A stretch of 7,113 nucleotides of DNA. It comes from Actinomycetota bacterium (GTDB taxonomy: Bacteria > Actinomycetota > Actinomycetes > S36-B12 > UBA10799). The stretch spans positions 1-7,113 of the forward strand of contig JAUPKM010000650.1 in NCBI GenBank assembly GCA_030837445.1, read 5' to 3'. Shown piece after piece: positions 1 through 5,368 of the stretch. Below the pieces are notes generated by a model, which saw only the letters and a list, made by a program, of their open reading frames with translations, did not search any database and was not told the DNA's origin. The position numbers and the translations under genes are program-made. Position 1 is the stretch's first letter. Every line of letters begins with the position of its first letter.

Positions 1-453
1 ATGTGGGATGTCATCCGAGGCCTCGTCCGCGACGGCGCGACACTGCTGCTGACCACCCAGTACTTGGAAGAGGCGGACGAGCTGGCCGACAAGATTGCGG
101 TGGTCGACAACGGAAAGATCATTGCGCAGGGGACCGCCGATGAGCTCAAGTCCCAGGTGGGCGGCGAACATGTCGAGGCGATCCTGGCTGATGGCGCTCG
201 ATTGGCTGAAGCGGCAGCGTTGCTGCAACCAGCCAGTACCGGGGAGGTTGAGTTCGATCAGCGGACCAGAAGGATCAACGCACCTACCAGCGGCGGTTCA
301 CGGGCACTGTTGGCTGCGGCCAAGATCCTGGACGACCAAGGCATCGAGGTGGAGGACATCGCCCTGCGGCGCCCGAGCCTGGACGACGTCTTCCTGAATC
401 TCACCGGTCACCGGGCTGAGGAACTCACGATCGAGGAAGGGGACGACGCATGA
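1..453 (+). CDS. DrrA-family ABC transporter ATP-binding protein, C-terminal part (5' truncated)
   Basis: Cytoplasmic ATPase subunit that powers the membrane partner encoded directly downstream; the family exports drugs, glycolipids or other hydrophobic molecules. The window opens just after the expected D-loop, so Walker A, the signature motif and Walker B lie upstream, and the ATG at position 1 is probably an internal Met. Visible are the switch region TTQYLEEAD (residues 18-26 of this fragment), where DrrA-type ATPases carry Gln instead of the usual H-loop His, then VVDNGKIIAQGTADEL, then the DrrA-specific C-terminal domain ending in LDDVFLNLTG (127-136). The 150 residues seen are roughly the last 45% of a normal subunit. 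The stop overlaps the next start as ATGA, typical of translational coupling. The family is clear; the substrate cannot be read from the sequence. Confidence 0.93.
   Translation: MWDVIRGLVRDGATLLLTTQYLEEADELADKIAVVDNGKIIAQGTADELKSQVGGEHVEAILADGARLAEAAALLQPASTGEVEFDQRTRRINAPTSGGSRALLAAAKILDDQGIEVEDIALRRPSLDDVFLNLTGHRAEELTIEEGDDA
433..443 (+). promoter_or_regulatory. Ribosome binding site of the ABC permease
   Basis: GAGGAAGGGGA ends six bases before the ATG at 450 and lies inside the end of the ATPase gene. It supports the ATGA-overlap start rather than the second Met two codons later. Confidence 0.7.
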
Positions 454-1250
454 GCATGCTGGAATCCGGCCCGGTCTCCGATGCGCTGGTCATCACCTGG
501 CGCAATCTGAAGCGCATCCCGCGAATCCCGGAACTGGCGATCTTCGCGGTATTGCAGTCGATCATGTTCGTGCTGCTGTTCGCGTACGTCTTCGGCGGCG
601 CGATTCCGCTGCCGGACGGTGGAAGCTACAAGGAATTCCTGATGCCGGGAATCTTCGTGCAGACCATCGCGTTCGCCTCAGCCACCACCGCGATCGGGAT
701 TGCCGACGACATGGGCAAAGGATTGATTGACCGGTTCCGTTCGCTACCGATGGCGCGCTCCGCTGTGCTGTCCGGGCGGACCATCGCCGACGTCATCTAC
801 CAGGCTGGCATTCTGGTAGTGCTCATGTTGGCCGGGCTGGCCGTGGGCTGGCGGGTGAACAACGGGCCCGCGAAGTTCGTTTTCGCCGTCGTGCTGCTGC
901 TGGCCTTCGCCTACGTGATGGCGTGGATCGGCGTGTGGATCGGATTGACGGTGTCGAACACCGAGACCGCCCAGCAGTTGACGTTCGTCACGATCTTTCC
1001 GCTGACGTTCATCTCCAACGTCTTCGTGCCGCCGGCATCGCTGCCCGGGATCCTCCAGCCCATCGCGGAGTGGAACCCGGTGAGCACCCTGACCGCATCC
1101 TGCCGGGAATTGTTCGGCAACCCGAACCCGACCATCGGCACAGCATTTCCCAGCCAGCACCCGATCGAAGTGACTATTGCCTGGTCGATCATTCTGATCG
1201 CGATCTTTGCGCCGCTCGCGGTGAAGCGGTACCGCGCTACCAGCCACTAG
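450..1250 (+). CDS. DrrB-family ABC-2 type transporter permease
   Basis: Integral membrane subunit of the exporter whose ATPase is encoded just upstream. At 266 residues it has the normal length for ABC-2 permeases. Hydrophobic segments near residues 28-50, 65-85, 115-136, 142-168, 176-196 and 242-260 give the usual six helices. The cytoplasmic coupling region DMGKGLIDRFRSLPMARSAV followed by GRT (87-111) is the DrrB-type EAA-like motif that docks on the ATPase. The loop FVPPASLPGILQPIAEWNPVS (192-212) is also characteristic of DrrB-like permeases. The ATG at 450 overlaps the ATPase stop by four bases and is preceded by a strong purine-rich ribosome binding site (GAGGAAGGGGA, 433-443). Substrate unknown; drugs, antibiotics or cell-envelope lipids are all possible. 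No link to the RiPP-like locus further on is visible beyond proximity. Confidence 0.93.
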   Translation: MSMLESGPVSDALVITWRNLKRIPRIPELAIFAVLQSIMFVLLFAYVFGGAIPLPDGGSYKEFLMPGIFVQTIAFASATTAIGIADDMGKGLIDRFRSLPMARSAVLSGRTIADVIYQAGILVVLMLAGLAVGWRVNNGPAKFVFAVVLLLAFAYVMAWIGVWIGLTVSNTETAQQLTFVTIFPLTFISNVFVPPASLPGILQPIAEWNPVSTLTASCRELFGNPNPTIGTAFPSQHPIEVTIAWSIILIAIFAPLAVKRYRATSH

Positions 1251-1264
1251 CGCGACGCTCTCGG

Positions 1265-1278
1265 GCCACCTGCGTGGC
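1265..1278. terminator. Weak hairpin between convergent genes, possible bidirectional terminator
   Basis: GCCAC-CTGC-GTGGC forms a 5-bp stem with a 4-base loop in the 37-base gap between the permease stop and the lipoprotein stop on the opposite strand. There is no T-tract on either side, so only its position supports a terminator role. Confidence 0.25.
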
Positions 1279-1287
1279 GCCTGACCG

Positions 1288-2013
1288 CTAGGGGGCGAAA
1301 GTTTGCGCGGGGACCGTCAGTTTGGGCGCCTGCAGTGTCGGCGCGTTGGTGGGCGGTGCGGTCGTCGGGACTGAGGTGGTCGGGGACGTTGTGGTCGGGC
1401 TCCACGACGGGGACGGCGAGCCTGACCAACTCGGTGACATCGAATAGCTGGGCGACGTCGACTGCTGCGGGGTGTAGCCGCCGCCGGAATAGAGGTCATC
1501 CCTGCCACGGGCGGAGAATGTCATTTGCACACCGAAGGATTGGCCAGTCTGGTCGCCTGCTTGGCACTTGAGGGTGATCGGCACCTCTTGGTCGGCCGTG
1601 ATCGGATACTTCAGATCGACCAACAGCAGGAAATTGTCGGTCAACTGGATGGAGCTCCCGGCGGATACCGCCCAGTCCGTCACCGGCTCCGTGGTCGCAG
1701 AGCCATTTTGGTCGACATATTTACGCAACTCGGTGGTGGCTGCCGCCGGGCTCGACGCACCCGTGATCTTGATGGTCTCGCTGCTGGTGTTCTTCACCGT
1801 GCCGATGGCTTCCGTGCTCCCGGACTCGGCGGTCTTGACGAAGGCGTCGGACACGGTCAGTGGGCAAATCGTCGAAGCAGAGGCGCTCGGCGCTGAGGAA
1901 CTGGCCGAAGGGCTGACCGAGGCGCTGGTCGAACTCGAATTGGCTGGGCACGCCGTGAGGGTTACCAGCGCCACGCCAGCCACTCCGACCATTGCGAGAG
2001 GTTTGACATTCAT
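1288..2013 (-). CDS. Secreted lipoprotein with degenerate PCuAC-like (DUF461) domain and Pro/Ser/Thr-rich tail
   Basis: Predicted outer-face, lipid-anchored protein of 241 residues. The signal peptide MNVKPLAMVG..VALVTLTAC ends in a lipobox LTAC, with Cys22 as the lipidated residue. A Ser/Thr/Ala linker (25-47) follows. Residues about 52-170 follow the PCuAC copper-chaperone pattern: VSDAFVK, TVKNTSSETIKITGASSPAAATTEL, PVTDWAVSAGSSIQL, LLLVDLKYPI, VPITLKC. The positions that bind copper in real PCuAC proteins are changed: the His of the ELHE motif is Arg97, and HLML reads FLLL at 128-131. Copper delivery is therefore unlikely. Cys50 and Cys150 flank the domain and could form a disulphide. From about 171 the protein is a low-complexity Pro/Ser/Thr/Tyr/Trp tail, perhaps a cell-wall spacer. 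The start at 2013 is chosen over the upstream ATG at 2067 because it gives a proper signal peptide and has an ideal ribosome binding site. Fold assignment is from motif memory. Confidence 0.82.
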   Translation of the reverse strand: MNVKPLAMVGVAGVALVTLTACPANSSSTSASVSPSASSSAPSASASTICPLTVSDAFVKTAESGSTEAIGTVKNTSSETIKITGASSPAAATTELRKYVDQNGSATTEPVTDWAVSAGSSIQLTDNFLLLVDLKYPITADQEVPITLKCQAGDQTGQSFGVQMTFSARGRDDLYSGGGYTPQQSTSPSYSMSPSWSGSPSPSWSPTTTSPTTSVPTTAPPTNAPTLQAPKLTVPAQTFAP

Positions 2014-2207
2014 CTTGGCGTCCTTCTCATGAGTGAAGCCTGGCAGTTGCCTGCAATGGCAGACCAATGGGTGGGACGGAGCGTAGCAGGGCAGCGACTC
2101 TGTGTGGCGTCGACGAGAGTCGGGTCTGGGTCGTCGCGGGATGGCGAGCGACGAAGCTGGTCGCGCGTTCGAGTGAGTTCAACTGGGCAGCCCACTGGGA
2201 GTCGCGG
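2014..2207 (-). other. Intergenic region upstream of the lipoprotein gene
   Basis: This 194-base gap lies between two minus-strand genes. Apart from the ribosome binding site next to the lipoprotein start I see no convincing promoter, hairpin or small gene. TACGCT on the minus strand, about 65 bases before the start, could be a -10 element, but no matching -35 is evident. The length suggests the lipoprotein has its own promoter rather than riding on the SET gene transcript. Confidence 0.3.
2021..2026 (-). promoter_or_regulatory. Ribosome binding site of the lipoprotein gene
   Basis: GAAGGA on the minus strand, seven bases before the ATG at 2013. It decides the start: the longer reading from 2067 would add 18 residues in front of an otherwise canonical lipoprotein signal peptide. 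Confidence 0.75.
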
Positions 2208-3308
2208 TTAGCGCCACATGGCCGTAATCCGTTCCTGTTGCCGCCGCGAGACTGCGGCGATCATGGCCAGAATTGGGTCCGTCCCGGTTGCTGGGGCCGC
2301 AAGTTCGTCCAGTCTCCGGTAGTAGTCCAGATTGGATTGCGCCAGTTGATCGAGAATGTCCTCGGCCCCCATCACGGCGGTACGCCGAGAGCAGCCGGTT
2401 CGCGCCCGCAGAGCCATCGCCAGGTAGCCCACGAGCGATTCCCTGTTCCGTTGCCGCAACGTGAGGTGTCCCAGCTGAAATCCGTCAGTCGTCGGGGTGA
2501 GGTTGGGGACGTTTTGAAGGTGGCCTGGTCGGGGGTTCCTTGGCGCCCGCCCGATCACCCGCACGCAACCCAGCGACGATCCGACGGCCGCCGTTGGGAT
2601 GGAGTGTACGAGTGGTGATGCGTCGTCGACGAAGCCAAAGAGCATCAGGAGCTGCATCGCGTCGAGGTCACCATAGTTCTCGAATGTCTCGATCTCATCC
2701 GAGGTGGCGCTTGTCGAAACAGTCACAAGCGAGGGCTGCAGTAGTTGCTCAGCGCCACTCGGATGGTGATTCACCAGGTGTTTGAGAGGGATCAATCGCC
2801 AAGTCTCGCCGGCACCGTCCTTCTGGGGAGGCATGCGGAGGCTGTGGGTGCGGATGAGCGCGTCGTGGGCCGTCGCTGCACCAGCGGGCTCAGCTAGGTC
2901 TGGGTATCCCGCGTGGGCCAGGTGAAGGCGCAACGACACGTCGTTGACTGCCAGGTTCGGTATCAGGCTGCGCATCTGGGCGAGCTTCCCGGTGACGTTG
3001 ACGAGAGTGAGCCAATCGTCGAGAAACTCTCGTTGGACAGTCGTCAGACCACCGAGTCCGGCAACCGGCTCTAGGGCATCGTCTGACGTGGACCAGGTGA
3101 TAGCCGACAGTGGCACGGTAAGACGGGGAGGGTACGACACGAGTGGCCGTCCGACCTCACCGATCTGATCCGAAATGGCACAGGAGAAGTGGCCGTCGAC
3201 TTCCCGGACGAGGAAGTCGTCCGCCACGAAGCCACCATTTGCGCGGATAGCGTCGGCCGTGTTGACGAGGGCGCTGGCCGTGTCCCGGTGGCTTACCTCG
3301 ACCCGCAC
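2208..3308 (-). CDS. SET-domain protein of SETD3 / Rubisco-LSMT type (putative protein or peptide N-methyltransferase)
   Basis: A 366-residue cytoplasmic protein whose layout follows eukaryotic SETD3/RLSMT enzymes, which transfer methyl from SAM to lysine or histidine side chains. The N-terminal stretch ANGGFVADDFLVREVDGHFS (23-42) and LVSYPPRLTVPLSAI (56-70) match the start of the SET domain. A helical insert (about 88-150) corresponds to iSET. IPLKHLVNHHPSG (173-185) matches the NH motif, and ENYGDLDAMQLLMLFGFVDD (210-229) matches the C-SET motif with its catalytic Tyr212. EDILDQLAQSNLDYYRRLDE (316-335) resembles the end of the substrate-binding helical domain. The SAM-loop G-x-G reads G39-H-F, so its second Gly is missing. 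Divergently transcribed from the precursor-like peptide and cyclase genes. It starts with GTG and has no ribosome binding site; a -10-like box six bases upstream suggests a leaderless mRNA. The fold is fairly convincing from motifs; activity and target are inference. Confidence 0.72.
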   Translation of the reverse strand: MRVEVSHRDTASALVNTADAIRANGGFVADDFLVREVDGHFSCAISDQIGEVGRPLVSYPPRLTVPLSAITWSTSDDALEPVAGLGGLTTVQREFLDDWLTLVNVTGKLAQMRSLIPNLAVNDVSLRLHLAHAGYPDLAEPAGAATAHDALIRTHSLRMPPQKDGAGETWRLIPLKHLVNHHPSGAEQLLQPSLVTVSTSATSDEIETFENYGDLDAMQLLMLFGFVDDASPLVHSIPTAAVGSSLGCVRVIGRAPRNPRPGHLQNVPNLTPTTDGFQLGHLTLRQRNRESLVGYLAMALRARTGCSRRTAVMGAEDILDQLAQSNLDYYRRLDELAAPATGTDPILAMIAAVSRRQQERITAMWR

Positions 3309-3314
3309 ATCGCA

Positions 3315-3320
3315 AGGCTA
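3315..3320 (-). promoter_or_regulatory. Candidate -10 element for the SET-domain gene (leaderless)
   Basis: TAGCCT on the minus strand fits the actinobacterial TANNNT pattern and ends six bases before the GTG at 3308. Transcription would then begin at the start codon, matching the absence of any Shine-Dalgarno sequence. The -35 region is weak. Confidence 0.4.
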
Positions 3321-3321
3321 G

Positions 3322-3330
3322 GTGATCGCC
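3322..3330 (+). repeat. 9-mer direct repeat GTGATCGCC, copy 1
   Basis: Identical to 3405-3413. This copy sits immediately upstream of the candidate -10 of the SET gene, in the spacer of that promoter. Could be a regulator half-site or chance. Confidence 0.35.
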
Positions 3331-3345
3331 GCGCGCGGACTGGAG

Positions 3346-3368
3346 TCATCGGGCACCCCGCCCGATGA
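3346..3368. promoter_or_regulatory. Perfect 9-bp inverted repeat in divergent promoter region, candidate operator
   Basis: TCATCGGGC, five bases ACCCC, then GCCCGATGA. The element lies between the SET gene and the peptide gene and ends where the -35 of the peptide promoter would be. It is followed by two tandem ATCGGG units (3368-3379), a hexamer also inside the left arm. No T-tract follows directly, so an operator fits better than a terminator. Confidence 0.45.
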
Positions 3369-3391
3369 TCGGGATCGGGTTTTGCTGCGGG

Positions 3392-3397
3392 TATGCT
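3392..3397 (+). promoter_or_regulatory. Candidate -10 element for the peptide-cyclase operon
   Basis: TATGCT on the plus strand matches four of six bases of TATAAT, in the context GGGTATGCTC. Transcription would begin near 3404, leaving about 50 bases of leader before the peptide ATG at 3455. No good -35 is seen, as in many activator-dependent or actinobacterial promoters. Two short palindromes, GTCGGCGAC (3415-3423) and GACCGGTC (3421-3428), lie in the leader. Confidence 0.35.
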
Positions 3398-3404
3398 CGG
3401 TCCA

Positions 3405-3413
3405 GTGATCGCC
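3405..3413 (+). repeat. 9-mer direct repeat GTGATCGCC, copy 2
   Basis: Identical to 3322-3330. This copy sits about seven bases after the candidate -10 of the peptide gene, at the expected transcription start. Confidence 0.35.
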
Positions 3414-3446
3414 AGTCGGCGACCGGTCAGGACGCTAGGGGTAGGC

Positions 3447-3452
3447 GAAGGA
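3447..3452 (+). promoter_or_regulatory. Likely ribosome binding site of the precursor peptide gene
   Basis: GAAGGA two bases before the ATG at 3455. The spacing is unusually short; GGGG/TAGG at 3438-3445 could substitute at longer spacing. It supports the short 59-residue form over the upstream ATG at 3365. Confidence 0.45.
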
Positions 3453-3454
3453 AA

Positions 3455-3634
3455 ATGTCACCATTAGTGCAGGATCCTCCCGCTGGGGAGGCGTGGACCA
3501 CCCCCCGGCTCGAACTGTTGAGCGAAGCCGTCACTAGCCTCGGCGGATTTGAAGTCCTGAACAACGAGGCAGGCCATGTTGCGGTGGGCGAATTCCATTC
3601 GCAGAACTTCGGCATCCTTGGAAATCACTCCTAG
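3455..3634 (+). CDS. Putative RiPP precursor peptide, lasso-like (59 aa)
   Basis: Small peptide directly before an asparagine-synthetase-like cyclase. The N-terminal half looks like a lasso-type leader: W14-T-T-P17-R-L19 fits the Y-x-x-P-x-L motif recognised by RRE domains, with Trp for Tyr. In the register of the usual leader (Y..P.L...G.....T.G) the first core residue would be Gly31, giving Gly31-Glu38 as an eight-residue macrolactam ring; starting at Gly30 gives a nine-residue ring. The core of 29-30 residues (GFEVLNNEAGHVAV then GEFHSQNFGILGNHS) has no Lys and no Cys but three His. Deviations are Ser23 at the conserved leader Gly and no Thr at the penultimate leader position. An ATG at 3365 in the same frame would add 30 residues, but 3455 is preferred because of GAAGGA at 3447-3452, although the spacing is only two bases. 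Codon 4 is the rare TTA. Precursor role is inferred from motif and context. Confidence 0.6.
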   Translation: MSPLVQDPPAGEAWTTPRLELLSEAVTSLGGFEVLNNEAGHVAVGEFHSQNFGILGNHS

Positions 3635-3647
3635 TCACTGGGCGCGT

Positions 3648-3674
3648 CGGTCCAGCGGGGGGACCGCCAGGTCC
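3648..3674 (+). promoter_or_regulatory. Two mutually exclusive hairpins between peptide and cyclase genes
   Basis: GGACC at 3661-3665 can pair with the upstream arm (CGGTCC 3648-3653 with GGACCG 3661-3666, 7-base loop) or with GGTCC at 3670-3674 (4-base loop). The second form lies just before TTTT at 3679-3682 and the cyclase start. It may set the ratio of peptide to enzyme, but the stems are short and chance is possible in GC-rich DNA. Confidence 0.3.
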
Positions 3675-3688
3675 AGACTTTTGACCGA

Positions 3689-5356
3689 TTGGTAGGTATG
3701 GGTGGCCCTGGGACTGATGAGGTCCACATCATCGACCCCGGTCAGCCACCGAAGAGGCGCGACCTGCCGCAGGTGATCTGGGCGGCCCCGGGGTCGTTGT
3801 TCGTCCAAGAAGTAGCCCGGGCCTGGAGCCGACGAGGACTGCCGGTCGACTTGGGCGCGGTCAGCGGACCATGGGGTGTCGTGCTTTGGGAACCGCGGAG
3901 CGAAACCTACCTGGTGGCCTGCGACCCGCTGGGGGTTCAACCGCTGTTCTGGGCCAGAACTGAAGGCGGTGGGATCGGGGTAGCCTCCTGGCTCGCGCGA
4001 TTGGTCGACCGCCCGGACGTGGATGACTCACTCGACCTCGAGGGCATCCTGTTCGATGAGGGATTTGAGACGCGGGTGGAGAGCGTGTTGGACCGTACCC
4101 GGTTTGCTGGCGTCTCCCAGGTGCCGTGGGGTCGGATGTTGCGGGTAGCTGCGCGTGGGGCTACTTCACTTGAGAGGTATTGGCAGCCGGAATTCTTGCC
4201 TGAGCCCGACGAATCCCTGACGTTGTCGGAGTGTGCTGAACTGCTGCGGTCGCGGATCGATGCTGCCGTCCGTCGACTCACCCCGACAGATCGGCCCGTC
4301 GGTGCGCACGTGTCCGGCGGAGTGGACTGCACGGCGGTGGCCTGTCGCGCCAATCAGGTGCTAACTGCGGCGGGCAAGTCCTTGGTGGCCGGGTACTCCT
4401 GGGCGCCCGACGAACGAAGGACACCGCCGTTCGAGGGCGATGAACGCCACCTCCTCGCCGACGTCACCGCCCAGGAGGGGTTTCGCATCCGAACTGTGTA
4501 TCCGGACGAGTCGGGGGACTGGTTCAGAACGCGCGACCCGAATCGTTACGGTCAGTCCACCCATGCCTGGGAGCGGTACACGCTGCCGCAGGCACACACG
4601 GATGGTGTTCGCGTGATGCTCTCGGGGTGGGGCGGGGACGAGTTCGCAAGCTTCCCGGGCCGGGGTGTTGTTCGCGACCTGGTCCGCCGCCGTCGATTCC
4701 TCCAAGTCTGGCGTCACACTGCGGGCCCCGCCGGGATCGAGCTCTCCGAGCGGAAAGACGTCCGGCGGCGGATGAGGGCGTTTGCGGCATCGCTCGTAGG
4801 AGCACTGCCCCCGAGGTTGGCGAACCTTCGCGACCGGGCTGGGGCCGCCGAATGGCGGCAACAGGACGCGGAGCTGGACGCCCTGCTCCGGGGTGTGTAC
4901 CCGCGGGTGGCCGACGCCCGTCTCGAACGGGCACGCGCGGTCGCTTCGCTGCCAGATCACCGCGCGACCCAGCTCTTCTTCCTGTCGGACGGGCACCTGC
5001 AGCATCGAACGTCATGGTGGTATCAGACAGGGCGCCTATTCAACATCGAATACCGGTACCCACTGCTTGACTTGGGGGTGGTCTCCGCCGCCCTTCGGCT
5101 GCCAGCGCACGCCTTTCGCTCAGGGGGGTGGACCCGGTTGGCGTATCGGATGGCTGTCGCTCCCTGGGTCCCGCCCGCCGTTGCCTGGAATGCCCGCAAG
5201 GCCGAGCCATCCATGTTTTCGCCACCCGTAGTTCACCCCGTGCCAAGGTCGACGCCTCTGCCCCCGTTGGCGACGGTCGAGGACAGCCGATACCCGGGAG
5301 TCATCGAGTTGGTCGACGCGACCTATCGGAGGTTGAACAGTCAAGTCGCACCCTAG
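3689..5356 (+). CDS. Asparagine-synthetase-like ATP-dependent amide-forming enzyme (putative lasso-type RiPP cyclase)
   Basis: A 555-residue enzyme expected to activate a carboxylate with ATP and form an amide, as lasso cyclases (McjC type) do between the core N-terminus and a Glu/Asp side chain. The N-terminal part (about 1-165) is a degenerate class II glutaminase fold: it keeps WGVVLWEPR (62-70) and ACDPLGVQPLFWAR (77-90) but has no N-terminal catalytic Cys, so it should not use glutamine. The synthetase part has the pyrophosphate loop SGGVDCTAV (209-217), LSGWGGDEFAS (311-321), RYPLLDLGVVSAALRLP (456-472) and WTRLAYRMAVAPWVPPAVAW with the following RKAEPS (481-508). The Ser normal in SGGxDS is Cys214. 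It lies 54 bases after the peptide stop in the same frame. Start TTG at 3689 or ATG at 3698; neither has a clear ribosome binding site, and translation may be coupled to the peptide gene. It ends 12 bases from the convergent MFS gene. Superfamily secure; cyclase role inferred from the adjacent peptide. Confidence 0.83.
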   Translation: MVGMGGPGTDEVHIIDPGQPPKRRDLPQVIWAAPGSLFVQEVARAWSRRGLPVDLGAVSGPWGVVLWEPRSETYLVACDPLGVQPLFWARTEGGGIGVASWLARLVDRPDVDDSLDLEGILFDEGFETRVESVLDRTRFAGVSQVPWGRMLRVAARGATSLERYWQPEFLPEPDESLTLSECAELLRSRIDAAVRRLTPTDRPVGAHVSGGVDCTAVACRANQVLTAAGKSLVAGYSWAPDERRTPPFEGDERHLLADVTAQEGFRIRTVYPDESGDWFRTRDPNRYGQSTHAWERYTLPQAHTDGVRVMLSGWGGDEFASFPGRGVVRDLVRRRRFLQVWRHTAGPAGIELSERKDVRRRMRAFAASLVGALPPRLANLRDRAGAAEWRQQDAELDALLRGVYPRVADARLERARAVASLPDHRATQLFFLSDGHLQHRTSWWYQTGRLFNIEYRYPLLDLGVVSAALRLPAHAFRSGGWTRLAYRMAVAPWVPPAVAWNARKAEPSMFSPPVVHPVPRSTPLPPLATVEDSRYPGVIELVDATYRRLNSQVAP

Positions 5357-5368
5357 CGGCGAGTGGGC

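Noticed and set aside
744..1247. Long minus-strand open frame across the permease gene
   Set aside because: Fully antisense to a well-supported ABC-2 permease; its translation is rich in Arg/His/Gln/Gly without domains, typical of a GC-rich shadow frame.
450..1250. DrrAB-type exporter as the transporter of the RiPP-like peptide
   Set aside because: It lies on the far side of an oppositely oriented lipoprotein gene, with no shared operon or regulatory element; DrrAB pairs are common core genes in actinobacteria.
1525..2032. Plus-strand open frames opposite the lipoprotein gene
   Set aside because: They mirror the lipoprotein coding strand, which has a signal peptide, lipobox and ideal ribosome binding site; the plus-strand products show no recognisable features.
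2067..2618. Plus-strand 183-residue open frame overlapping the end of the SET gene
   Set aside because: Most of it is antisense to the conserved SET protein C-terminal half; composition is Arg/Gly/Pro-rich and no motif is visible.
3365..3454. Upstream ATG extending the precursor peptide by 30 residues
   Set aside because: This ATG lies inside the palindrome and before the candidate -10, and the added residues are unlike a leader. The 3455 start has a purine-rich site and places the leader motif at the normal distance.
4361..5015. Two long minus-strand open frames across the cyclase gene
   Set aside because: Antisense to intact asparagine-synthetase motifs; translations are Arg/Pro-rich without domains.
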